The notes under the pieces are model-generated. The model was not told the origin of the DNA and ran no database searches. It saw nothing but the letters and a program-made list of their open reading frames with translations. The position numbers were made by a program, and so were the translations under genes. A stretch of 7,464 bases of DNA, from positions 1-7,464 of the forward strand of contig PXTQ01000048.1 of NCBI GenBank assembly GCA_003022505.1, read 5' to 3'. This DNA comes from Bacteroidetes bacterium QS_8_64_10. Lineage in GTDB: Bacteria; Bacteroidota; Rhodothermia; Rhodothermales; Salinibacteraceae. Below are positions 1-4,888 of this stretch, piece after piece. Numbering within the stretch: the stretch's first letter is position 1; each line of letters starts with the position of its first letter.

Positions 1-928
1 GGGTGGGCGTCGAGAGCACCGGTCCGACCAGGCACGGCACGTCCAACTCGGCGAGGCGGTCGGCCACGCGCCATCCCTCACGTGCACCGCTCAGGATGAT
101 GTTCTCCGTCAAGTCGCGCTCTTCGGCCCAGTCCAGCGCCGCGCGGATGTCGGGGGCAGCGTTCGTCTTGATGATGAGCGGGCGCTTGCCCCGCACTACC
201 GGCACGAGCGCCTGCATCGCCGGCTTGTACTGCGGCTCGCGGCGGCCCTCCGGATCGGCGCGGTAGGCCGAGTCGATCCGCGCGTAGAGCTGAGCTTGCT
301 CCCACGTCTCGTTCAGCTTCTCCATCTTTTTCCGCTTCTGCTTGCGAATTTTTTTGTTGGGGCGGTCGCCCCAGGGGCTGCGCTTGCCGCCGCGCGGGAA
401 TTCGACCATCACCGCTTCCACGTCGGCCACCTGCATCTGTTCGGGCGTGTAGCCGTGCAGGTTGATGAGCGCCGCCGTGCCCGGGAAGAGGCCGCCGGAC
501 GGAGCCGCGAGCGCCGTCGTGACGCCTGCCACGCGCGTGACGGGAATGTGCACGCTGCTCGGATTGACGGCGGTGAGCGCCTTCATGTGGGGCGCGATCT
601 GCCCAATCTCGTTGAAGTCGCGCGTTTCGGCCATCGAGCCGACCTCCGCCAGGCCCAGCCGTGTGCCGCTGTCGATCAGGCCGGGATAGACGGTCAGCCC
701 CGCGCAGTCGATGACGCGGGCATCGTCGGGCGGGGCGACGTCCGGTCCCATCGCCGCGATGCGCCCGTCCTCGATCACGAGCGTGGCGTCCTCGATGACG
801 CCGCCGGTCACGGTCTGAAGGCGCGCGTTCGTGAGCGCGAAGGGGCCGTCCGGCGGCGGATCGGCGAAGCCGGCGGCGGTCGGTGCGACGAGCGCGAGCA
901 GCAGGGCGAGAAGGGAGACGGTGCGCAT
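1..928 (-). CDS. Exported amidohydrolase-like protein, N-terminal 309 residues (3' end outside window)
   Basis: Reading down from an ATG at 928 gives an open frame to the window edge. Residues 1-20 form a signal peptide (MRT, a Leu/Ala-rich core, then APTAAG). A composite amidohydrolase start follows: ALTNARLQTV, VIEDGRIAAMG and VYPGLIDSG at 80-88. In classical members PGxID is followed by HxH, which binds the active-site metals; here it is SGTRLGL, with no histidine. From memory, bacterial homologues of this subfamily share this change and the stretch resembling VNPSSVHIPVTRVAGVTTAL (121-140), so it is probably a subfamily trait and not damage. A Lys-rich, probably helical insertion lies at 191-210. 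Later segments (LVPVVRGKRP, AALDWAEERD, WRVADRLAELDVPCLVGPVL) match the TIM-barrel half. No Shine-Dalgarno sequence precedes the ATG. Location is probably periplasmic; the substrate is unknown. The metal-binding residues of the C-terminal half cannot be checked here. Confidence 0.85.
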   Translation of the reverse strand, partial: MRTVSLLALLLALVAPTAAGFADPPPDGPFALTNARLQTVTGGVIEDATLVIEDGRIAAMGPDVAPPDDARVIDCAGLTVYPGLIDSGTRLGLAEVGSMAETRDFNEIGQIAPHMKALTAVNPSSVHIPVTRVAGVTTALAAPSGGLFPGTAALINLHGYTPEQMQVADVEAVMVEFPRGGKRSPWGDRPNKKIRKQKRKKMEKLNETWEQAQLYARIDSAYRADPEGRREPQYKPAMQALVPVVRGKRPLIIKTNAAPDIRAALDWAEERDLTENIILSGAREGWRVADRLAELDVPCLVGPVLSTPT

Positions 929-1016
929 ATGGAGGTTGAAAAAAGCAAGAGGCGCGTGCGATGCGTGACGGGTGCAACTCTGGCAGAGCGTGTCGGCTGC
1001 TGCGAACCTGAAATGT

Positions 1017-1033
1017 GCAAACCTGCCAACCTG
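1017..1033. repeat. Left arm of 17-bp inverted repeat bracketing the BLUF gene
   Basis: GCAAACCTGCCAACCTG here is the exact reverse complement of 1657-1673. Extending inward by five bases gives 21 matches in 22. The arm contains two AACCTG units (1020-1025 and 1028-1033), and a third lies just outside at 1005-1010. It sits 7 bases beyond the BLUF stop codon, in the 112-base gap before the amidohydrolase start. Confidence 0.8.
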
Positions 1034-1040
1034 AAACTAC

Positions 1041-1487
1041 TTAAAACTCGCCCGCGTCGCGGAAATAGAGGAGCATGCTCTTGCCGTAAGACGAGTCCTC
1101 CTGAAGATCCGAAGCCTCAAATCCTTTGTCGAAGAAGTTCGAGTAGCCTTCCGGCAAGTCGTCGGGCGCGAGGTCGCCGAGGTAACGGAAGGCCATCGAC
1201 CAGCCTTCGAAATCACGGTCGTCGGCGTGGTCGTCGAGGAGCGTAATGACGTTGCGGTGGCGTTCGTCAGCCTGAATGGTTTCGTACAGATCGACGAGCG
1301 TGTCGTGCTCGCCTTCAATGAGCTGCATGAACGACTTTTTGCGATAGAGCAACATGCCGGTCACGTCCAGGCGATTGTTTGTCTCGCGCGCCTGCATGAG
1401 TAGATCGCTCAGGTCAGCCACGTCCATGTGCTGGGCTGCCGTGGAGGTGTACATGATCTGGTGCAGATTGTCGTTCGTAGGTGGCAT
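1041..1487 (-). CDS. Short BLUF-domain blue-light sensor (148 aa)
   Basis: A single BLUF domain binding FAD and sensing blue light, probably cytoplasmic. The residues of the flavin hydrogen-bond network line up in spacing with AppA (Y21, N45, Q63, W104, M106): Tyr13 (in IMYTS), Asn37, Gln55 (in SFMQLIEGE), Trp96 and Met98 (in GWSMAF). The family signatures TGMLLY (43-48), ADERHRNV (73-80) and RDFEGWSM (91-98) are present. About 45 residues follow the core, enough for the usual C-terminal helices but with no output domain. It is therefore a PixD-type sensor that must act through a partner protein, not seen here. The ATG at 1487 is chosen because the domain starts about 8 residues later; the frame stays open upstream to 1577, but that part looks like low-complexity leader. 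There is no clear Shine-Dalgarno sequence. It lies close to carotenoid genes, but a regulatory link is only inference. Confidence 0.93.
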   Translation of the reverse strand: MPPTNDNLHQIMYTSTAAQHMDVADLSDLLMQARETNNRLDVTGMLLYRKKSFMQLIEGEHDTLVDLYETIQADERHRNVITLLDDHADDRDFEGWSMAFRYLGDLAPDDLPEGYSNFFDKGFEASDLQEDSSYGKSMLLYFRDAGEF

Positions 1488-1527
1488 GGTGCGTTGAAGC
1501 GTTGGTGTGTGTTCGTGCGCTTTCGTG

Positions 1528-1635
1528 TGTAAGCGTGACGGGCGTGGTCTTTTTCTCGCCGACGTAAGCGACCTCACCGGGCGGGCGGCCCACCGTGTCG
1601 GCGCGGCCCGTCAGAAAAGGCAGCTTGGGGAGCAT
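1528..1635 (-). pseudogene. corA: Probable N-terminal remnant of a CorA-type magnesium transporter gene
   Basis: From an ATG at 1635 the frame reads MLPKLPFLTGRADTVG, then RPPGEVAYVGEKKTTPVTLT. This resembles the extreme N-terminus of bacterial CorA proteins, where a short basic start leads into G(L)xPGTLVxxGEKK, a beta strand and then an (I/V)xDYD segment. Here the similarity stops after VTLT: the expected acidic segment is missing and the frame runs into low-complexity sequence ahead of the BLUF start. No CorA transmembrane end or GMN motif occurs in the window. It looks like a gene truncated after about 36 codons, perhaps when the BLUF gene arrived, leaving the old start region as BLUF leader. 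The match is from memory of the family and is short. The alternative is a small unrelated ORF. Confidence 0.5.
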
Positions 1636-1656
1636 GATTTACGGATTGGCAAGTTG

Positions 1657-1673
1657 CAGGTTGGCAGGTTTGC
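1657..1673. repeat. Right arm of 17-bp inverted repeat bracketing the BLUF gene
   Basis: CAGGTTGGCAGGTTTGC is the exact reverse complement of 1017-1033. It lies 21 bases upstream of the ATG of the corA-like remnant. The neighbouring bases (GGCAAGTTG) continue the same quasi-repetitive pattern. The two arms enclose 623 bases containing only the BLUF gene and the remnant. Confidence 0.8.
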
Positions 1674-1843
1674 CGCTCCGGCTATCAGGCGCTCTTTGAC
1701 GTGTCGACCGCTGCCTATTGCAGGTTCAAGCGGTCATTGGGATGTGTGAGAGACCGGTCAGGTTTTCGAATGAAGCGTTCAGTTCGCGCCGTGCTCGCCA
1801 AAAACGTAGCGAAGCATACATACGCTTGCTCTTCGCCTTCTAA

Positions 1844-1855
1844 ACCTGAACAGGT
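1844..1855 (-). terminator. Small palindrome 29 bases after the LapA-domain gene, possible terminator
   Basis: ACCTGAACAGGT is a perfect 12-bp palindrome, with one further A-U and one G-U pair possible in the minus-strand RNA, which then reads GGUUUAG without a long U-tract. Its position resembles that of the larger palindromes after the glycosyltransferase and acyltransferase genes. The stem is weak, and it also contains an AACCTG unit, so it may belong to the repeat family instead. Confidence 0.3.
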
Positions 1856-1884
1856 CTTTGTCCAATTTATTATTTGAAGCTGCC

Positions 1885-2328
1885 CTATGCTGATGAGGAC
1901 GACGGCCCGGATGACGACGAAGACGACGAGCGCGTCTCGGATTCCTCCGTCGTCGTGGTGCTTGAGGATCCCGCGCCCTCTGAGGACTCCGACGGCGGCG
2001 GCGTGCGCCGTTCGGTTTCGGAAGGGGAAGTCGTCTCGCGGGTCGTCGTTTCCTTGCGGGTCGTCTCGCGCTCGCGGCGCACCTGATCCTCGCGCTCGGC
2101 AATCGTCTTTTGCAGCGAGTTGACCTTGCGCCGGTTGCGGATCCAGCCGGGGATGGCACCCAGGATGCCGACGAGTACGCCGATGGCGAAGGTAACGATC
2201 AGGATGAGCGCCGTGGATCCCTGAAACGTCGTCGTGAAGAGATCGACGGTGGCCTGCTGCGGGTTTTGCAGCGCGAACACGACGGCGAGGATGGCGAGCA
2301 GGAGCGATATAATGAGGGTAAAACGCAT
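1885..2328 (-). CDS. LapA-domain (DUF1049-type) small membrane protein with Ser/Thr-rich tail (147 aa)
   Basis: Two transmembrane helices (about 3-20 and 38-60) enclose the signature FALQNPQQATVDLF (18-31), typical of the LapA/DUF1049 family of small inner-membrane proteins. In E. coli LapA acts in lipopolysaccharide assembly; whether this protein does is unknown. A basic juxtamembrane segment (WIRNRRKVN) is followed by a probable coiled coil (about 68-92), usual for the family. The last 55 residues are low complexity: Thr/Glu-rich repeats, TPPPSESSEG, then runs of Ser ending SSSSSSSGPSSSSA, probably disordered and cytoplasmic. The ATG at 2328 places the first helix right at the start; the longer frame from a GTG at 2436 would add 36 residues unlike the family. 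No Shine-Dalgarno sequence is seen. It appears to be its own transcription unit. Confidence 0.88.
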   Translation of the reverse strand: MRFTLIISLLLAILAVVFALQNPQQATVDLFTTTFQGSTALILIVTFAIGVLVGILGAIPGWIRNRRKVNSLQKTIAEREDQVRRERETTRKETTTRETTSPSETERRTPPPSESSEGAGSSSTTTTEESETRSSSSSSSGPSSSSA

Positions 2329-2367
2329 GGCTTCAAGTGGTCTTTGCGAAAGAGGGCGAGTGAGTGC

Positions 2368-2388
2368 GTCCGCCAGACTACGGCGGAC
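2368..2388 (-). other. Hairpin in the presumed leader of the LapA-domain mRNA
   Basis: GTCCGCC (2368-2374) and GGCGGAC (2382-2388) form a perfect 7-bp stem with a 7-base loop, 39 bases upstream of the ATG at 2328. It could shape the 5' leader. No riboswitch or known regulatory element is recognised. Confidence 0.4.
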
Positions 2389-2496
2389 TTGGACGACCGA
2401 CGACGGCTGATCGGCCGCTTGGACTTCGTCATTCACCTATCGCCAATCGTCGTTTATTCCGCCTTCAGCTCCATCAGTCGGCCTGCGGCTTCGTGT

Positions 2497-2522
2497 ATTA
2501 TACGTCCGTTCTCTTACAAATA
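2497..2522 (-). promoter_or_regulatory. Candidate promoter for the LapA-domain gene
   Basis: On the minus strand an exact TATAAT (2502-2497) lies 14 bases after TATTTG (2522-2517). TTTG is the upstream element of Bacteroidota-type promoters, but the spacing is shorter than usual and no good sigma-70 -35 box is at 17 bases. The -10 box is itself within the palindrome GTATTATAC. It lies about 170 bases from the start codon, giving a long leader. Confidence 0.3.
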
Positions 2523-2611
2523 CGATCCGAAAGCCGGTAAGTCAAGTCTCTTGCTCCTCGCGCAGGGCAATCGCGTTTAATTTTCTGTATCGCCATACGT
2601 GATGGATGGGC

Positions 2612-2627
2612 TGTTCTCGTCAGAACA
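2612..2627. repeat. Short hairpin TGTTCT-CGTC-AGAACA
   Basis: TGTTCT (2612-2617) and AGAACA (2622-2627) are perfect 6-bp arms around a 4-base loop, overlapping the palindrome AACATGTT (2624-2631). It lies just beyond the 28-bp palindrome in the direction of glycosyltransferase transcription. It may add to a termination region or be a protein-binding site. Confidence 0.35.
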
Positions 2628-2640
2628 TGTTGAATGGAAG

Positions 2641-2668
2641 GTAGCGTCAAGGCGCGCCTTGACGCTAC
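2641..2668 (-). terminator. Perfect 28-bp palindrome after the glycosyltransferase gene, probable terminator
   Basis: The two halves, GTAGCGTCAAGGCG and CGCCTTGACGCTAC, are exact reverse complements with no spacer. As RNA this gives a 12-bp stem with a GCGC tetraloop. It lies 28 bases beyond the TAA at 2697. No U-tract follows on the minus strand (CTTCCATTC), so it is not a canonical intrinsic terminator; it may work as an RNA 3'-end stabiliser, a U-tract-less terminator or a protein-binding site. Confidence 0.6.
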
Positions 2669-2696
2669 TAGGGGGTGAAAATATGGTCGCACATTT

Positions 2697-3833
2697 TTAA
2701 TGCGATTGCCCTGACTCCTCGCGCAGCGCCACGGGGCGGCCCTTCCAGCGCGCGCGGCCCGTCCAGTGCGTGAAGGCGGAGTCCACCTGCAGCGCCCATC
2801 CGAGCGCGTAGGAGAGCGGCGCGAAGAGCGACACCCACGCCGGGAAGCCGCTTACGCGGTCAGTGACGGCTTTCAGCGCGTAGATCGAGAGCAAAAACCA
2901 GCCGGAGACGAAGGGCGGGATGACGAAGCAAAAGAAAAACAGGGCGAAGAAGATCACGAACCGAAGCGTCGTGCCGCCCATCAGCAGGTAGGCGTTTTTG
3001 CGGAAGCCGTGCCAGGCGTCTGTTGCATTTTCGTACATGAAGATATTGATTTCGTCTTGCACGTCGATCTGCACGGGCGGGAGGCCGCGCGCCTTCAGGT
3101 AGCGTCCGATGGTCACGTCTTCGAGCACCTCGTTGGGATGCGCGGCGTGCGGCTCGTGCTCGTGGTAGAGTGCGGCGCGGATCATCCAACACTGCCCGTT
3201 GAGGGCCGCCAGCGATGGGTCGGCAGTACGCACTACGAGCGGCCAGGGCAGCCCGACGAGCGTGGCGTTGGGCACGAGGCTCACGAGCAGCTTGGCCCCG
3301 CCGCGAAGCCGGGGCAGTCCCGTCAGTACGGCGTCTTCGGCCTGCGCGTGGTGGTACTCCACGAGGCGACGGAGCGCCTGCGAGTCGCGCAACTCGGCGT
3401 CGGCGTCCAGGAACAGGTACACGTCGCCGGTGGCCGCGCGTGTGGCTTCGTGCAGCGCGTGCACCTTGCCCACCCAGCCGGGCGGCGGCCCCTCGCCGCG
3501 CAGAACGCGCAACCGGGGCGCGGCGTGCTGCTCGAGGACGGCAGCGGTGTCGTCGTCGGAGCCGTCGTCGTAGACGATGATCTCGACCTCGGAGTACGCC
3601 TGATCGAGAAGCGAGGGCAGGAGCCGACGCAGGTTATCGGCTTCGTTGCGCGCGGGCCCCAAAACGGACACGGTGGGCCACGCGGAGGGCGTCTCGCGCG
3701 AGCGCCGGCGGCGCAGGTACACCACATTGCCGACCAGCACGATCAGCAACGCGGCGTGCGCGACGATGAGAAGCCAGGTGAGCACGGGGGCGTGGGGGCT
3801 GGGGCGCGAAGAATCGGGCGATGGGTTTGACAT
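2697..3833 (-). CDS. Membrane-anchored family 2 glycosyltransferase, CruC/CruG-like carotenoid glycosyltransferase (378 aa)
   Basis: A processive-type GT-A fold between membrane segments. Residues 17-40 form an N-terminal transmembrane helix followed by a basic RRRRSR stretch. The catalytic domain starts at PTVSVLGPARNEADNL, with DDGS at 89-92, the metal-binding DxD motif at 143-145 (LFLDADAEL) and an acidic ED pair at 238-239 (VLEDVTIGRYLKARG). Two or three hydrophobic segments follow (about 290-325 and 330-350), ending in WTGRARWKGR, which recalls the W-K-G-R ending of the family. CruC puts glucose on chlorobactene in green sulfur bacteria, and CruG glycosylates carotenoids in cyanobacteria and Deinococcus; with cruF and crtB nearby a similar reaction on a 1'- or 2'-hydroxy carotenoid is likely. 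The ATG at 3833 is preferred to one at 3881, which would add 16 poorly supported residues. Another membrane lipid acceptor cannot be excluded. Confidence 0.85.
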   Translation of the reverse strand: MSNPSPDSSRPSPHAPVLTWLLIVAHAALLIVLVGNVVYLRRRRSRETPSAWPTVSVLGPARNEADNLRRLLPSLLDQAYSEVEIIVYDDGSDDDTAAVLEQHAAPRLRVLRGEGPPPGWVGKVHALHEATRAATGDVYLFLDADAELRDSQALRRLVEYHHAQAEDAVLTGLPRLRGGAKLLVSLVPNATLVGLPWPLVVRTADPSLAALNGQCWMIRAALYHEHEPHAAHPNEVLEDVTIGRYLKARGLPPVQIDVQDEINIFMYENATDAWHGFRKNAYLLMGGTTLRFVIFFALFFFCFVIPPFVSGWFLLSIYALKAVTDRVSGFPAWVSLFAPLSYALGWALQVDSAFTHWTGRARWKGRPVALREESGQSH

Positions 3834-3911
3834 TGTAAAACGCAAACGCAGGGGCAATCCGGCGTGATCGCCCGGCTTCATGAAACGCTCGGTTCCTCAA
3901 TCGACGGCGTC

Positions 3912-3927
3912 ATTGCGCAATACGGAT
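3912..3927 (-). promoter_or_regulatory. Shared 16-bp element upstream of the glycosyltransferase gene
   Basis: On the minus strand this reads ATCCGTATTGCGCAAT and matches 14 of 16 bases of the element at 6680-6695 upstream of crtB. It includes the 10-bp palindrome ATTGCGCAAT. It starts about 80 bases upstream of the ATG at 3833, a suitable place for an operator or promoter element. Function is inferred only from position and repetition. Confidence 0.35.
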
Positions 3928-3978
3928 AAGAGCACGGCAGCACCGAACGGGTTGTCTGAAGCGTGTCCTGCAAGCGTA

Positions 3979-4722
3979 TCACCGTGCCGTCTGAAGAAAG
4001 TCCCGGTAGAGCGGCGGCGGATCCTGCGCGAGGAGGCGGTCTCGCAGCGCGCGTGCCTCGTTGTGACGGTCTTGTTCGCAGAGCGCATACCAGATCCACT
4101 GATTCACTTCCATAAGAGCGATGCCGCCGGAAGGCGTCTGCTTGACGTGCCGTCGAAGCGTTGTTAACTGGCGAAGCGCCTCCTCGGCGTTTCCCCCGAA
4201 AAGCGCAGGCCGAAAGAGCAGCGACTGCGCGCCAATGAGCAACGCGAACGGATCGTGCGGGTCGCGCTTTCTGGCTTTCTCCAGCAGATTCATGGAATGA
4301 CGTCCGGCGCTGACGTTGCCCGGAAAGGAGCGTGCGGCAGCGCGGTAGCCCCAGAGTCCGGCGAGCAGTGCGTACTCGCGGGCCGTGCCGTCGTCCAACG
4401 AGGCGGGCACGTCGTCGAGCAGCGCCTTGTCGTCGGTGAGCGGGTACAACCGGTAGAGGCAAAGCCAGCGCTCGGTGCGCTCGTCGGAACGGGCGAGGAG
4501 ACCGCGGAGGGAGGTCGCGTCCTGGCGTCCGTAGAACGCCTGCGTCGAGTCGGCGAAGGTCATGGGACGCTCCGCGGAAGAAGCTCGTCTCGACGCTTTC
4601 TTCTGCACAGAGACGGGCTGTTGCTGCGACGCATCGGAGCGGAGTTGCGCCTGCGTGTCGGCGGCGTTCATCCCGGTAACTGCGACCAGCGTCATTACAG
4701 CGGTAACGATAAAACGAGGCAA
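3979..4722 (-). CDS. Exported helical-repeat (TPR-like) protein of unknown function in the carotenoid cluster (247 aa)
   Basis: The start has a basic Arg3, a hydrophobic core (FIVTAVMTLVAVTGM) and AADTQAQ, a typical signal peptide, so the protein is probably periplasmic. A Gln/Ser/Lys-rich linker (about 27-52) leads to an all-helical part. Segments such as YALLAGLWGYRAA, LLEKARKRDPHDPFALLIGAQ and EARALRDRLLAQDPPPLYRDF look like degenerate TPR units, and LFRPALFGGNAEEALRQL recalls the P-x-FGG-x-x-x-A motif seen in some exported TPR proteins. A TTG start at 4722 is preferred because the ATG at 4695 would remove the charged start and half the hydrophobic core. The gene sits between the acyltransferase and glycosyltransferase genes, 145-166 bases from each. 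I do not recognise a named family. A chaperone, carrier or scaffold role for the carotenoid is possible but unproven. Confidence 0.8.
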   Translation of the reverse strand: MPRFIVTAVMTLVAVTGMNAADTQAQLRSDASQQQPVSVQKKASRRASSAERPMTFADSTQAFYGRQDATSLRGLLARSDERTERWLCLYRLYPLTDDKALLDDVPASLDDGTAREYALLAGLWGYRAAARSFPGNVSAGRHSMNLLEKARKRDPHDPFALLIGAQSLLFRPALFGGNAEEALRQLTTLRRHVKQTPSGGIALMEVNQWIWYALCEQDRHNEARALRDRLLAQDPPPLYRDFLQTAR

Positions 4723-4757
4723 CGGCGTGAAGTGTGTTTTTGAATGGTTTGGACAGT

Positions 4758-4779
4758 AGGGGGCGAGTCGGCGCCCCCT
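4758..4779. other. GC-rich hairpin upstream of the exported TPR-like gene
   Basis: AGGGGGCG (4758-4765) and CGCCCCCT (4772-4779) form a perfect 8-bp stem with a 6-base loop, 35 bases upstream of the TTG at 4722. An AT-rich patch on the minus strand (TTGCAATTTATAAC, about 4798-4785) lies just before it and could be a promoter, though no good -35 box is spaced from it. The hairpin would then sit in the 5' leader and might attenuate or stabilise the transcript. Confidence 0.45.
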
Positions 4780-4831
4780 TGCAGGTTATAAATTGCAATG
4801 CGAAGTAGCGCAGGATGGTCTGTTTGAGACT

Positions 4832-4861
4832 GTCAGCGGCGACGGATCCGTCGCCGCTGAC
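4832..4861 (-). terminator. Perfect 30-bp palindrome after the acyltransferase gene, probable terminator
   Basis: GTCAGCGGCGACGGA and its exact reverse complement TCCGTCGCCGCTGAC meet with no spacer. The RNA would be a 13-bp GC-rich stem with a GAUC tetraloop. It starts 27 bases beyond the stop at 4889, so it probably ends the cruF-crtB-acyltransferase unit. No U-tract follows on the minus strand (AGTCTCAAACAG). The arrangement closely parallels that at 2641-2668. Confidence 0.6.
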
Positions 4862-4888
4862 TTCCAAAATCAACGACAAAGCGCGTGC

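Larger units (their letters stand above)
1488..1884. other. Intergenic region between lapA-like and BLUF genes
   Basis: This 397-base stretch contains no intact gene. It holds a probable corA 5' remnant (1528-1635), the right arm of the inverted repeat (1657-1673), further CAGGTT units at 1721-1726 and 1759-1764, and a small palindrome at 1844-1855 downstream of the LapA-domain gene. Between the remnant and the BLUF start (about 1488-1527) the coding strand is a low-complexity run of ACAC/CGAAAGCGCACG type. Open frames on the plus strand here have no recognisable protein features. Confidence 0.6.
2329..2696. other. Intergenic region between glycosyltransferase and LapA-domain genes
   Basis: This 368-base gap contains no convincing gene. 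In minus-strand order it holds a perfect 28-bp palindrome (2641-2668), a 6-bp-stem hairpin (2612-2627), a 12-bp segment inverted relative to the end of the glycosyltransferase gene (2563-2574), a TATAAT-like promoter candidate (2497-2502), and a 7-bp-stem hairpin in the presumed leader of the LapA-domain gene (2368-2388). Base composition is more AT-rich around 2570-2700 than in the genes. Confidence 0.6.

Noticed and set aside
78..977. 299-codon minus-strand open frame overlapping the amidohydrolase
   Set aside because: Arg- and Pro-rich shadow of the amidohydrolase frame, without domain features; the frame from ATG 928 has a signal peptide and family motifs.
1874..2086. Plus-strand frame encoding a highly acidic peptide (runs of Asp/Glu)
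   Set aside because: It is the antisense of the Ser-rich tail of the LapA-domain protein (TCG repeats read as GAC on the other strand); no start signal or family supports it.
2110..2580. Plus-strand frame across the LapA-domain gene and its leader
   Set aside because: Charged, low-quality translation with no domain; antisense to a clear membrane protein.
2766..3830. Long plus-strand open frame (354 codons) antisense to the glycosyltransferase
   Set aside because: High-GC codon bias leaves the opposite strand open; the translation has no recognisable domain, whereas the minus strand has DDGS, DxD and ED motifs.
3834..3881. Earlier ATG for the glycosyltransferase (16 extra residues)
   Set aside because: The added segment would put Arg-rich residues before an already complete N-terminus and lies in a stretch with inverted repeats; the ATG at 3833 with AT-rich upstream sequence fits better, though this is not certain.
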